Notes under the pieces: generated by a model
Seen by the model: only the letters and a program-made list of their open reading frames with translations
What the model was told of the DNA's origin: nothing
Database searches by the model: none
Shown: positions 22,999-31,149 of the stretch, piece after piece
Layout of the letters: each line of letters starts with the position of its first letter
Position numbering within the stretch: position 1 is the stretch's first letter
DNA from: Acidobacteriaceae bacterium
GTDB taxonomy: Bacteria; Acidobacteriota; Terriglobia; Terriglobales; Acidobacteriaceae
DNA length: 46,545 nucleotides
Reading direction: 5' to 3'
Assembly (NCBI GenBank): GCA_027307045.1
Contig: DAHUXR010000030.1
Coordinates: 1-46,545 of the forward strand
Position numbers and translations under genes: made by a program

Positions 22999-23029
22999 AG
23001 GTGCGCAGGCGAGGGCGCCTGCGGTCCAC
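22999..23029. repeat. REP-like palindromic unit, copy 2
   Basis: Direct repeat of the 31-bp unit at 22824-22854 with a single loop substitution, 144 bp further on, in the same orientation. Confidence 0.8.
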
Positions 23030-23253
23030 AACTTTCGTGGATCTTTAGGAAATTCATTTCCGTCAACAAGTTTTCAATTCACTATACCGGTTCCAGGATT
23101 TCTGCACCCCGAATATCCTCATGAATGCGCATCCTGAGCCGAACACGATGCTCTGCTCCTTTACCATGCTCCGGATGCGAGGCGAAGGATCTGCTTCCCG
23201 CTCTTCACTCCTCCAAGCAGTCTTGCAAGGCAGTTCTTGGATAACCTTACGGT

Positions 23254-23269
23254 GCAGCGGAGCCGATCC
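23254..23269. repeat. Interspersed element, copy 2 (GCAGCGGAGCCGATCC)
   Basis: Exact second copy of the 16-mer at 22700-22715, followed by TTCTGCTTCGCGG and, 50 bp on, CTTCAGGATGGC. Confidence 0.6.
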
Positions 23270-23418
23270 TTCTGCTTCGCGGAAACCGTGTCGAAACGCT
23301 TAGCCGTTTGCGGCGGCTCGCTTCAGGATGGCGCATCGCAGGGGTGATTGGATCGCGAACCGGGACGCGTGTAGCGGATACATCAATTCAGGAAAACGTT
23401 CTAGTTTTTCAAAATCGA

Positions 23419-23445
23419 GCCACCCAAAGGGTGGCTATTTTATTT
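23419..23445 (+). terminator. Terminator-like hairpin directly before the next gene's ribosome site
   Basis: GCCACCC-AAA-GGGTGGC is a perfect 7-bp stem with a 3-base loop, followed by TATTTTATTT. The ribosome site TTGGAGG overlaps the end of the T-rich tract and the GTG start is 12 bp away. It could end readthrough from upstream or act as a leader attenuator of the gene at 23457. Confidence 0.65.
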
Positions 23446-23456
23446 GGAGGTAAAAG

Positions 23457-24269
23457 GTGACGAAGGAAGAAATCATTGCTGCGATTCGAAACTGCGCGGA
23501 CGAACTGGGCCGCGTTCCAACGGTGCCGGAGTTGAAAGAGATGCGCCGGATCACCCTGCGCACGATCCGGCGGTTCTTTGGCCGATACGCGGATGCGCTA
23601 CGCGAAGCCGGCTTTGATCCGCATGGCCAGGGTTACAAGCTGGAACTGGATACGCTGTTCCAGGACTGGGCCGGGGTGGCGCGGCGAGTGGGGAAGTTGC
23701 CGGGACTGGTGGAATACACCAGGGAAAGCCGCTATAGCGTAGGGCCCCTGCTAACGCGGTTTGGGGGATGGACGGAGGTCCCGCGCGGATTGTTGCAATT
23801 TGCCCGGGAAAAGGGACTCGAAAGCGAATGGGAAGACGTACTCAAGATGCTGGAGGCGCACGAAGACAGAAAACGGTGCGCGGACAAGAGTTCGAGTACG
23901 GCGATCACGAGATGCAAAAAGGAGCGCCCCCTGTATGGAGCGCCGCTGACGCCGCTGGGGCTGGTACACGCGCCGACGAACGAGTTGGGCGTGGTCTATC
24001 TTTTTGGGATGATGTCCGGCCCGTTGGGACTGGTGGTAACGAGATTGCAACCCGAATTTCCCGATTGCGAAGTAATGCGCGAGGTGGAAGGCGGACGATG
24101 GCAGAGGCTCAACGCGGAGTTTGAGCAGGAAAGCCGTAATTTTCTGATCCATAAGCACGATCCGAATGAGTGCGACATGCTTATCTGCTGGGTGCATAAC
24201 TGGCCGGAGTGTCCGGAATGGATTGAAGTGGTGGAGTTGAGCCGGGAAGTGCGGAAGTTGTGGAAATGA
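23457..24269 (+). CDS. Homing-endonuclease-associated-repeat protein with possible nuclease-like C terminus
   Basis: A 270-residue soluble protein. Two homing-endonuclease-associated repeats (HNH_repeat type) are visible. The first spans about 3-52 (ELGRVPTVPELKEM, RRFFGRYADALREAGF) and the second about 65-122 (RVGKLPGLVEYTRES, RFGGWTEVPRGL). Such repeats resemble small DNA-binding helical units. The C-terminal 110 residues contain ELGVVYLFGMMSGPLGLVV, FPDCEVMREV, LNAEFEQESRNFLIHKHDP and CDMLICWVHNWPECP. The E...E..S..F..H.HDP..CD..ICW order resembles the core of PD-(D/E)XK-like folds, but that is inference. The GTG start is supported by TTGGAGG six bases before. No modification or restriction partner lies next to it. 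Confidence 0.8.
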   Translation: MTKEEIIAAIRNCADELGRVPTVPELKEMRRITLRTIRRFFGRYADALREAGFDPHGQGYKLELDTLFQDWAGVARRVGKLPGLVEYTRESRYSVGPLLTRFGGWTEVPRGLLQFAREKGLESEWEDVLKMLEAHEDRKRCADKSSSTAITRCKKERPLYGAPLTPLGLVHAPTNELGVVYLFGMMSGPLGLVVTRLQPEFPDCEVMREVEGGRWQRLNAEFEQESRNFLIHKHDPNECDMLICWVHNWPECPEWIEVVELSREVRKLWK

Positions 24270-24582
24270 AAAAGCTACCACGGGAGGCGGGGAGACACGG
24301 AGTTCTGCCGTTACGCAGGCAGACGATCTCGCTCTTCGACTTGTGCTCGTTACTTCCCTCGGCGAGGTGGAACAGGAGAAGCCTGATCGGAACGAGCGGC
24401 CCCATGGTGTAAAAGCGACATTTCCTGTTCTCTTCATGAGTACTCACCATAGGAAGGGGCGGCCACCTTTCTCAACATCCCTGGCTGCGAGGCTGATATA
24501 GAATGGTCTGCCCATTGAAACCCGCAAGACTTTCCGGTGGTTCCGTGCAGACAGGATTGCAGCCGACAAGACAAGGGAAGTA
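24270..24582. other. Intergenic region before the TlpA-like gene
   Basis: 313 bp without a convincing ORF. A GATATAGAAT at about 24495 resembles a -10 element but lacks a clear -35. AGGGAAG just before the ATG at 24583 is a plausible ribosome site. Confidence 0.4.
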
Positions 24583-25215
24583 ATGAACACTATCGCCCTT
24601 AACGATACCCACGCGCCGGGAAGGCAAGCGCTGTCGATGAAAGCCATTCTGGCGATTGGTTTTCTTGCTGCCTTTACCATCCTGCTTATCTGGCGCGCCA
24701 GCGTGCTCGAAACAAGATTGATACGGGAAAGTGAGGAACCGGCGTTGATTGACAAGCCGGCGCCAAACTTCTCGGCATCCACTTTAGACGGTCAAACCGT
24801 ATCGCTGGCCGACTTCCGTGGGCAGAAGAATGTGGTAGTAAGCTTCTGGGCGAGCTGGTGCGGGCCGTGCAAGCTGGAGATGCCGAACCTGATAAAGTTC
24901 TACAAGACCAACCATAACCCTTCCAGCGACTTCGAGATCCTGGCAATCAGCATTGACGAAGATACCAAGGATGCTGCAGATTTCGCCGCAGCACAAAAGC
25001 TGAACTTTCCTGTCCTTTTGGATCCCAGACAACGAGTAGCGAAGAGTTACGAGGTAGAAGGCATTCCCACACTCTTCGTGATCGATAAGACTGGAAAAAT
25101 TATTTACGGGCACCAGGGCTTCGACATGGCAATGGAATATCAGCTATCCCGCGAGCTAGGAATCAAGCAAAAAAAAGCGGCGGAAGGAGCCTCTGATGGC
25201 GACGCCAGCCATTGA
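24583..25215 (+). CDS. Membrane-anchored TlpA/ResA-like thioredoxin
   Basis: A 210-residue protein with one TM helix (about residues 20-40) and a periplasmic thioredoxin-fold domain of the AhpC/TSA-Redoxin class. The redox motif is WCGPC at residues 92-96, in SFWASWCGPCKLEMP. The cis-Pro loop is VEGIPTLFVIDKTGKI. Such proteins reduce disulfides or assist cytochrome c and other extracytoplasmic thiol chemistry. The last 20 bp overlap the start of an ABC ATPase gene, so the three genes 24583-26913 form one operon. Confidence 0.92.
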   Translation: MNTIALNDTHAPGRQALSMKAILAIGFLAAFTILLIWRASVLETRLIRESEEPALIDKPAPNFSASTLDGQTVSLADFRGQKNVVVSFWASWCGPCKLEMPNLIKFYKTNHNPSSDFEILAISIDEDTKDAADFAAAQKLNFPVLLDPRQRVAKSYEVEGIPTLFVIDKTGKIIYGHQGFDMAMEYQLSRELGIKQKKAAEGASDGDASH

Positions 25216-26122
25216 ATTCACCGATGTGACCAAGGTCTATCAGCGGCGTTTTGCCGGGGCCCGCGTACCCGCCCTTGCGAACGTGTCATTTGAAGTGGCT
25301 CCGGGCGAAGTTTGCGCCTTTCTTGGTCCAAACGGCGCAGGCAAGACAACCAGCATGAGTATCCTGATGGGATTCATCTATGCTGATCACGGGCGTATCC
25401 GTGTTTTTGGTTACCGACCGGGTGATGTACGGGCCAAGGAACGCATCGGCTTTCTGCCGGAAAATTTCGCCTTCTATCGCTATCTCAACGCCGAGAAGCT
25501 GATGCGATTCCATCTCAGTCTGAGTGGCCGCCAGACATCAGACCCGGACGCGCTGATTGCCGAACTGCTGACAAAAGTCAAGCTGGATAGTTACAAGGCG
25601 CTGAAGATCGGAAAATACTCGCGCGGAATGGTGCAGCGTTTAGGAATTGCCCAAGCCCTTCTAGGCAACCCGGAACTGCTGGTCCTCGACGAACCCACGT
25701 CCGGACTGGATCCGGCTGGACGGAAAGAAGTACGCGACCTGATCCTGGCCCTTAAGGCCGAAGGCAAAACCATTTTTCTGAGTTCCCATATCCTCTCGGA
25801 AGTGGAACAGATTTGCGATCGCGTGATCATCATTGACCGGGGGCAACTGGTTCAGGCCGGAGCGCTGCGGGAGATGCTAGCGGGAGGCAACCGCGTGGAA
25901 ATCATTGTTGATCAGTTGCCGGAGGACGTGGAACAAGCCGTAAGAGAAGGCGGCGCCACAGTGGAACGCGAGGCAAACCGAGTGCGGATTGCGACGGATG
26001 CCCCGCATAAGCGTGCGATGGCGGAGATGCTATGGGCCCGCGGCTGCGACGTGATCAGCCTTACGCCCATGAAGAGTTCGCTCGAAGAGATGTTTCTTAA
26101 GGTTGTGGGAGGAGCCGAGTGA
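25196..26122 (+). CDS. ABC transporter ATPase (ABC-2 type exporter)
   Basis: A 308-residue ATPase with Walker [11 protein letters not shown] (near 45-54), Q-loop GFLPENF, signature [15 protein letters not shown], Walker [13 protein letters not shown] and switch His in LSSHILSEV. The C-terminal ~80 residues are a regulatory extension ([16 protein letters not shown]). AAGGAG sits six bases before the ATG, inside the end of the TlpA gene. Its stop overlaps the permease start (GTGA). It drives the adjacent ABC-2 permease; the export substrate is unknown. Confidence 0.93.
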   Translation: MATPAIEFTDVTKVYQRRFAGARVPALANVSFEVAPGEVCAFLGPNGAGKTTSMSILMGFIYADHGRIRVFGYRPGDVRAKERIGFLPENFAFYRYLNAEKLMRFHLSLSGRQTSDPDALIAELLTKVKLDSYKALKIGKYSRGMVQRLGIAQALLGNPELLVLDEPTSGLDPAGRKEVRDLILALKAEGKTIFLSSHILSEVEQICDRVIIIDRGQLVQAGALREMLAGGNRVEIIVDQLPEDVEQAVREGGATVEREANRVRIATDAPHKRAMAEMLWARGCDVISLTPMKSSLEEMFLKVVGGAE

Positions 26123-26913
26123 AGATCCGCACTATAGCGCTCAACACTTTTGGCAGCTTTCTGCGCAACAAAGTCATCCTCCTGTTCTGCAGCCTTTTCG
26201 TTTGCATCGTGGCGCTCATGACGTCTCCCCTGCTGTATTACAAGTCCATGACCGATGCTTCCAACGCCCAGCAGATGCAAGGTGTGATTTTGAACACAGT
26301 GGCAGCCGTTATCTCAATGGTCAGTGGCTTTGGCAGCTTGTTGGCTGCGTGGGTGGCAGCCGATTCCGTGGCCGGCGAAATGAAGTCGGGAACTGTGCTT
26401 GCCGTGATGGCGCGGCCACTGCGCCGCTGGGAGTTCATGGCCGGCAAATATCTGGGCGTGCTCATGCTCATGGCGGTTTATGTGGCTTTCATGCTGGGCG
26501 TCACATTTTTTCTGGCGTGGTTAGGCGGCCAGAGCTTCCATACCCCAGTGTGGATGCTGCTGGTGTATCCCATGGTGCGCTATGCGATCTGGGCAGCAAT
26601 CGCAATGTTTCTGGTTACTTTGTTGCACTCTGTTTTCGTCGTCGGCATTGTCGCGGTTCTGGCCACACTGGTACAGGTTTTTGGATCTACGCACTCCTCC
26701 ATGCCGAATTGGATTCGCATGCCGGTACATCTGGCACTTCCTTTAACTGCCTTGCTTTCAGAAGAGCGTTTCCTCAGCATCACACGAGCGTCCTTGAAAC
26801 CCTATCCATGGACCAACCACCTCACCGCACTGGCTTACGGACTGGACTATGCCCTGGTTTGGTTTCTTCTGGCAGTGCTCGTGTTTCAGTATCGGAGCCT
26901 GTCGCGCGACTAA
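26119..26913 (+). CDS. ABC-2 type transporter permease
   Basis: A 264-residue permease with six TM segments. It shows the NosY/ABC-2-like features AADSVAGEMKSGTVLAVMAR and PLRRWEFMAGKYLG between helices 2 and 3. GTG start overlaps the ATPase stop by 4 bp. With the ATPase and the TlpA-like thioredoxin it may handle an extracytoplasmic redox or metal-centre assembly task, as nos-type ABC exporters do, but nothing in the sequence proves this. A bidirectional terminator follows. Confidence 0.88.
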   Translation: MKIRTIALNTFGSFLRNKVILLFCSLFVCIVALMTSPLLYYKSMTDASNAQQMQGVILNTVAAVISMVSGFGSLLAAWVAADSVAGEMKSGTVLAVMARPLRRWEFMAGKYLGVLMLMAVYVAFMLGVTFFLAWLGGQSFHTPVWMLLVYPMVRYAIWAAIAMFLVTLLHSVFVVGIVAVLATLVQVFGSTHSSMPNWIRMPVHLALPLTALLSEERFLSITRASLKPYPWTNHLTALAYGLDYALVWFLLAVLVFQYRSLSRD

Positions 26914-26958
26914 GAGGGCCGGAGCCGTTCAGCCGCAAACAAATATATTAAGCAATAA

Positions 26959-26986
26959 AAGCGGCAGGCTTTTCGGCCTGCCGCTT
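26959..26986. terminator. Bidirectional Rho-independent terminator
   Basis: AAGCGGCAGGC-TTTTCG-GCCTGCCGCTT is a perfect 11-bp stem. A T-rich run follows on the minus strand (TTTTATT) and GGTTTCT on the plus strand. It separates two convergent genes, the ABC permease and the OmpA/PKD protein. Confidence 0.9.
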
Positions 26987-27036
26987 GGTTTCTAAGAAGA
27001 GACGCAGCGTGCTACGTCTCTCCGTTGGGATCAATC

Positions 27037-28974
27037 CTACTGTTTCTTGGCTGGCGCTTTCTTCTTTGCGGCGCCGGTTTTTGGTGCTCCTGTCTTCGGG
27101 GCGGACTTGGCCGGGGCTTTCTTGGTTCCTGGCGCGCCACGCGGGTTGATCAGGTTAAGAGCATCCTCAGCGTTGAACGGGAACTGTCGTACCGACGTCT
27201 GTCCGGTGGTGCTGAGAGTGACGTCAACGCGGCGGTTCTGGGCAAGAGCCAGAACCTTGGCGTTGCGGCTGAGCTGCGTTTTTTGTGCCGCGGTGATGTT
27301 CTGGTCCTGGTCAATAGCCTGTTTGACCTGTTCAGGACTCATGGGCTGTTCTTCGCCCAGGCCCTGGGTTTCAATGGCGTCGGCTGAAACGCCGTTGGCC
27401 ACAAGATAGGCCTTGGTGCGTTCCACACGACGTTCGGAAAGTTTCTTGTTGTATTCCGGTCCGCCGCGCGGATCAGCATGACCCTGCAGGATCAAGTGAG
27501 CATCCGGCTTGAAAGCCAGATACTTCTTGAAGTCGCCGGCCAAGGCGAGCAATGTCGTTTTCTGGCTGGCGAGCAAGCCGCTGGTGATCGGACTATTTTC
27601 CGTAGGCTGAGCGGTGGGGAAGTAAATGCTGTGCAGCGAGAGGCGTTGTTCAAGCTGCTTCTGTTCAATTGCCGGTTGCACGGTGACTTGAGTAGTCGCG
27701 TCTGTTTCACCGCCGCGACCGTCGCTCACGTGGCACGTGATTGTGTAACTGCCAGGAGCAAGGCCGGTGGAATCGAACTGAGCAGTGGCGTCTGTGCCTG
27801 ACACGTTGCCGCCGCTGGCTTTGTAGCTGTAAGTCAGCTTGTCATTGTCCGCGTCAGTGGCGCTGGTTGTGATGGTAGCGCGCTGGCCCGCGGTGATGGT
27901 TGCCGGATTGGCCGCGCATGTAGCCGTGGGCGGAGTATTGGGCTTTTCTTCGACGGTTACGTCAGTAGAAGAAGTAGCGGTGCCGCCCCGTCCATCATCA
28001 ACCGTGGTGGTGATGGTGTACTTGCCTGGCTGAACGCCCGTGGAGTTCCAGCGGGCTTCTGCGCCAGTGCCTTCAACAGTGCCACCGGTAGCTGTGTATT
28101 TGTAAGTCAGCGTGTCATTGTCAGGATCGGCAGCCTGGGCATTCAGAGCAATGGGATCATTGGAGCCTGCGATGACCTTGGTCGGGTTGGCGGTGAGTGT
28201 GACTGTCGGCGGATGGTTGGGCGGAGGAGGAGGCGGGTTGCCGCCGAAATGTAATACGAGTCCGGCGGAAGCGCGCAGATTATTTTGCTTATTGTCGGCG
28301 CCATCAGTGAACTTGGTCAGCAAATACTCCAACTGAAAAATGCGGATGCCGACGTGCTTGTTGATATTTGCGTCAAGTCCGCCGCCGAGAGCGGTGGCAA
28401 ATGAGTTCTGGGAAAATGATCGATTAAAAAAAGCGGAGCCGGTTGGGACGGTAGAAGCCTGAATATCGGCCAGGCGTGCTGCGCCGAAAAGTGCGTGCAC
28501 GAAAGGTGTCCAGCGCTCGCCACGATGGGAAAATTGCGGTCCAAAAAGAAATGTATATGCGCTGCCGGTGACGGAAGGCGGCAGATCTTTAATGCGATAA
28601 ACGCCAAAATCGCCCACCAAACTGAACCAGCGATTTACATTTCCGGCCAAAGCGCCCGTGAATCCATGCACGTTGAAAGTCTCTGTAGTGCCGGCGTCGG
28701 TCCTAAAGCGGATGTAAGAATACCCGGCGAAAAGATCAACCGCGGGATAAGTATCACCGTTGCTGTCAGTTTTGGTCTTGGTTTTGGTTGGCGCGGTTGC
28801 GGCTTGTGTGGGGATGAATGGCGCCAAATAGGCGGCGGAGCTGCCAGTGGCGGTTGGGGCGCTGGGCTCGGTAATAGTCGAACTGGAAGAGTTGGCGGAA
28901 TCTTCCGCAAAAGCCTGTATGAAAAGAAGGGACCCCAGAATTACTGTCGCAACAACACGCGCCACGAACTTCAT
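27037..28974 (-). CDS. OmpA-family outer-membrane protein with two PKD-like repeats and a Lys/Ala/Pro tail
   Basis: A 645-residue envelope protein. Signal peptide at 1-23, Ser/Thr/Ala-rich linker to 75, then an eight-stranded-barrel-like region (about 78-240; DLFAGYSYIRF and later VLHFGG). A proline hinge (NPPPPPPNHPP) follows near 245. Two PKD/Ig-like repeats (about 255-345 and 348-437) share DPDNDTLTYKYTATGG/DADNDKLTYSYKASGG and DDGRGG/SDGRGG. An OmpA C-terminal peptidoglycan-binding domain follows, with GHADPRGGPEYNKKLSERR. The last 35 residues are a KKAPAKSAPKTG-type basic tail, odd for an OmpA protein. AGGAGG lies six bases before the ATG. It probably links outer membrane and cell wall. 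Confidence 0.92.
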   Translation of the reverse strand: MKFVARVVATVILGSLLFIQAFAEDSANSSSSTITEPSAPTATGSSAAYLAPFIPTQAATAPTKTKTKTDSNGDTYPAVDLFAGYSYIRFRTDAGTTETFNVHGFTGALAGNVNRWFSLVGDFGVYRIKDLPPSVTGSAYTFLFGPQFSHRGERWTPFVHALFGAARLADIQASTVPTGSAFFNRSFSQNSFATALGGGLDANINKHVGIRIFQLEYLLTKFTDGADNKQNNLRASAGLVLHFGGNPPPPPPNHPPTVTLTANPTKVIAGSNDPIALNAQAADPDNDTLTYKYTATGGTVEGTGAEARWNSTGVQPGKYTITTTVDDGRGGTATSSTDVTVEEKPNTPPTATCAANPATITAGQRATITTSATDADNDKLTYSYKASGGNVSGTDATAQFDSTGLAPGSYTITCHVSDGRGGETDATTQVTVQPAIEQKQLEQRLSLHSIYFPTAQPTENSPITSGLLASQKTTLLALAGDFKKYLAFKPDAHLILQGHADPRGGPEYNKKLSERRVERTKAYLVANGVSADAIETQGLGEEQPMSPEQVKQAIDQDQNITAAQKTQLSRNAKVLALAQNRRVDVTLSTTGQTSVRQFPFNAEDALNLINPRGAPGTKKAPAKSAPKTGAPKTGAAKKKAPAKKQ

Positions 28975-29204
28975 TCTTGCCTCCTGTGAGAATAAAGGTT
29001 AACTCACGGCACACCATCATACTAGAGAAGACGATTTGGGGTGGATGAGCGAAGGAGCAGGTCGGTGAATAGGGGAAAGGTGTGCTGTATTGAACAGCTG
29101 ATAAGTTCTTGTGAGGAGCCTCCTGTGGAGACCAAACGGAAAGTTTACCGTGTGGAAAAAGATGTAAATACGAAGAAAAGGCGTTAATCGGGCGATAAAA
29201 AGCA

Positions 29205-29233
29205 TTGCAAAGTGGGAAAAAGTCACTTATAAT
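29205..29233 (+). promoter_or_regulatory. Sigma70-type promoter for the 75-residue gene
   Basis: TTGCAA at 29205-29210 and TATAAT at 29228-29233 are separated by the optimal 17 bp. The predicted transcript has a leader of about 145 nt before the ATG at 29387. The rest of the 28975-29386 gap holds only the OmpA 5' region, in which I see no further clear element. Confidence 0.65.
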
Positions 29234-29251
29234 AAATGGTTTTTCAGTGAG

Positions 29252-29332
29252 CTTTGGTTCCCAGAGTAAGGTGGTTGACGTCAGTTTTTCCATTAAGTAT
29301 TGAAACCAAAGACGCATTCTGGGAATCCAAAG
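29252..29332 (+). other. Structured 5' leader (long inverted repeat)
   Basis: CTTTGGTTCCCAGA (29252-29265) is complementary to TCTGGGAATCCAAAG (29318-29332) over 14 bp with a single bulged T, enclosing a 52-nt loop. An alternative pairing of CTTTGGTTTC type is offered by GAAACCAAAG at 29302-29311. Mutually exclusive pairings in a leader downstream of a good promoter suggest regulatory RNA, though this is inference. Confidence 0.5.
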
Positions 29333-29386
29333 GGTAAGTCATAACGTGTAAGCACTCTTCTACCTAAAGGCAGGGCGAAATCTAAT

Positions 29387-29614
29387 ATGGCAAGGCGACG
29401 CGGTAATCCAAACTGGGGCAAGCCTGAGCCCATCGGGCCAGTCATCCCCGTTGTCACCTCCTTTGAGCAGGCAGTCAAGGAATTCAAGCTGACGCCTGAT
29501 CAATACATCCGGTCTACTCGCCTCCGCGAGTGGGCGCGCAGAAATAAAAACAGCAAGTACATACCAGAACCCCTCCTTGAAGCCTGGGGTTTTGAAATTG
29601 AGAGTACGCTGTAA
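29387..29614 (+). CDS. Small basic protein, unknown function
   Basis: A 75-residue soluble protein starting MARRRGNPNWGKPEP. The middle and end (SFEQAVKEFKLTPDQYI, LREWARRNKNSKYIPEPLLEAWG) look helical, with a pattern reminiscent of small DNA- or RNA-binding proteins. It has its own promoter, a structured leader and its own terminator, so it is expressed as a single-gene unit. I do not know its family. Confidence 0.75.
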   Translation: MARRRGNPNWGKPEPIGPVIPVVTSFEQAVKEFKLTPDQYIRSTRLREWARRNKNSKYIPEPLLEAWGFEIESTL

Positions 29615-29640
29615 GCTGTTTAGAATCAATTATTTAATAA

Positions 29641-29666
29641 AAAGGCCGCCTTCAGCGGCCTTTTTT
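29641..29666 (+). terminator. Rho-independent terminator
   Basis: AAAGGCCGC-CTTCA-GCGGCCTTT followed by a continuous T run, 27 bp after the stop of the 75-residue gene. Confidence 0.92.
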
Positions 29667-29685
29667 CTTTGGGCAAAAATCTACG

Positions 29686-30306
29686 ATGTTATCTTTCCCC
29701 AGCAATGAGATTTTAGCGGTAGTGATTGCCGCCAGCTTCGCTTCCGGCCTGAATGTTTATGCGACGGTTGCCACCCTGGGACTGCTTTCTCACGCACATG
29801 CGTTTCAATTACCGCCTGCGCTGCATATGCTGGCATCATGGCCGGTAATCCTTGTCTGTGCCGTGCTTTTCGCACTTGAGTTTATTGCCGACAAGATCCC
29901 TGTCTTCGATCTCCTCTGGAATGCCCTAAGCACCTTTGTAAAAGTGCCGGTCGCGACGTTCCTTTCCTATGGCGCCGCGCAACATCTTGCTCCCGGACTG
30001 CAAATTGCAGTTGCCGCGTTAGGCGGGGCAATCGCGCTCGCTGCGCACGGAAGCAAAATCGCGATGCGCACAGCGGTCACTCCATCTCCAGAGCCTTTCT
30101 CAAACATCACCTTGAGTCTTGCGGAAGACGTTGCAGCCATTTCTCTAACCTGGTTTGCTACCCGCCATCCGATAATTGCCGGTGTAATCGTAGCGATCTG
30201 TCTGATGCTGGCTGTTCTGGCCATCCGCTATTTGGTGCGCGCGCTCCGCCGGTTATTCCAGCAAACCCGGGCGTTGCTGCGTCCATCCTCGGCAAGTTTG
30301 ACCTGA
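29686..30306 (+). CDS. DUF4126 family membrane protein
   Basis: A 206-residue polytopic protein with about six hydrophobic segments. Family landmarks are AASFASGLNVYATVATLGLL at the start, LEFIADKIPVFDLLWNALST in the middle and AHGSKIAMR...SPEPFSN followed by SLAEDVAAISLTW. The function of DUF4126 is unknown. The ATG lies 23 bp after the T run of the previous terminator, and no clear ribosome site is seen. A DUF47/PiT phosphate pair follows on the same strand. Confidence 0.85.
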   Translation: MLSFPSNEILAVVIAASFASGLNVYATVATLGLLSHAHAFQLPPALHMLASWPVILVCAVLFALEFIADKIPVFDLLWNALSTFVKVPVATFLSYGAAQHLAPGLQIAVAALGGAIALAAHGSKIAMRTAVTPSPEPFSNITLSLAEDVAAISLTWFATRHPIIAGVIVAICLMLAVLAIRYLVRALRRLFQQTRALLRPSSASLT

Positions 30307-30381
30307 TTGCTGGCCGCGTGCGATATTTCTGGGTTGACTTTAACCGATTAGCAACAGTGTGCCAGGAGAACTCCCGCTTAC

Positions 30382-30999
30382 ATGGTCCGCCTCGTCCCTA
30401 GAGACACAAAGTTCTTCGATATGTTCGCTGAAATGGCCAGCAACCTGGGCGACGGCGCCCGTTTGCTCAAACAGACGCTTGAAGACTTTAAAGATGTTGA
30501 CGCCCGCGTGCAGCAGCTCAAGGACATTGAACACCGCGGCGATGACATGACCCACAATATTCTTACCAAGCTGAATCAGACTTTCATCACGCCTTTTGAT
30601 CGCGAGGACATTTACCGCCTGGCCTCGTCGCTCGACGACGTCTTGGATTTTATCTATGCGGCCGGTGTTCGGCTGATTATGTACAAGATCACCAGCGCTC
30701 CGCCAGCCGCTTCGCTGCTTGCCGGAATCGTCGTCAAGCAGGCTGACCAGCTTACTGATGCTCTCGCGCGTCTGGGCAAGAAGCATGACAACGTGCTGGA
30801 AAATTGCGTAGAAATCAATCGACTGGAAAATGAAGCTGACGGTGTGGCCCGTGCGGCCATTGCCGTGTTGTTCGAAAAAGAAAAAGACCCCATTTCCCTG
30901 ATCAAGCTCAAAGAACTCTATGAAGTCCTTGAAACGGCCACCGACAAGGCTGAAGACGCCGCCAACGTTTTGGAAGGCGTCGTTCTAAAGAGCGCTTAA
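30382..30999 (+). CDS. DUF47 / PhoU-like protein
   Basis: A 205-residue, all-helical cytoplasmic protein of the DUF47 (UPF0111, PhoU-divergent) family. Landmarks are FFDMFAEMASNLGDGARLL near the start, EHRGDDMTHNILTKLNQTF with ITPFDREDIYRLASSLDDV in the middle, and ADGVARAAIAVLFEKEKDP near the end. The family is almost always encoded next to a PiT phosphate transporter, as here (150 bp upstream). It is thought to modulate phosphate uptake; a bound metal cluster is known for PhoU relatives. Confidence 0.93.
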   Translation: MVRLVPRDTKFFDMFAEMASNLGDGARLLKQTLEDFKDVDARVQQLKDIEHRGDDMTHNILTKLNQTFITPFDREDIYRLASSLDDVLDFIYAAGVRLIMYKITSAPPAASLLAGIVVKQADQLTDALARLGKKHDNVLENCVEINRLENEADGVARAAIAVLFEKEKDPISLIKLKELYEVLETATDKAEDAANVLEGVVLKSA

Positions 31000-31149
31000 A
31001 AATGGAGCGTAGCGACATTTCCTGATAATGTACGCGGAGAGGCCACCATGCGCCGAGCCGATGATATCAAGGCCGAAAAGATCTGAACTACCGGAAAGGT
31101 CTTCAAGCTGTTTGGAGCAAAGCGACATAATGAAACGAGGACGAGCTAA

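Larger units (their letters stand above)
22279..23456. other. 1.2-kb intergenic region with REP-like repeats
   Basis: Open frames on both strands in this stretch have low-complexity, Arg/Ser/Pro-rich translations and no motifs, so I regard it as non-coding. It contains two copies of a 31-bp palindromic unit, two other hairpins between them, two copies of a GCAGCGGAGCCGATCC element, and a hairpin immediately before the next gene. These are listed separately. Confidence 0.75.

Noticed and set aside
22824..23029. CRISPR array
   Set aside because: Only two palindromic units, separated by 144 bp with hairpins between them, and no cas genes; a REP-like composite fits.
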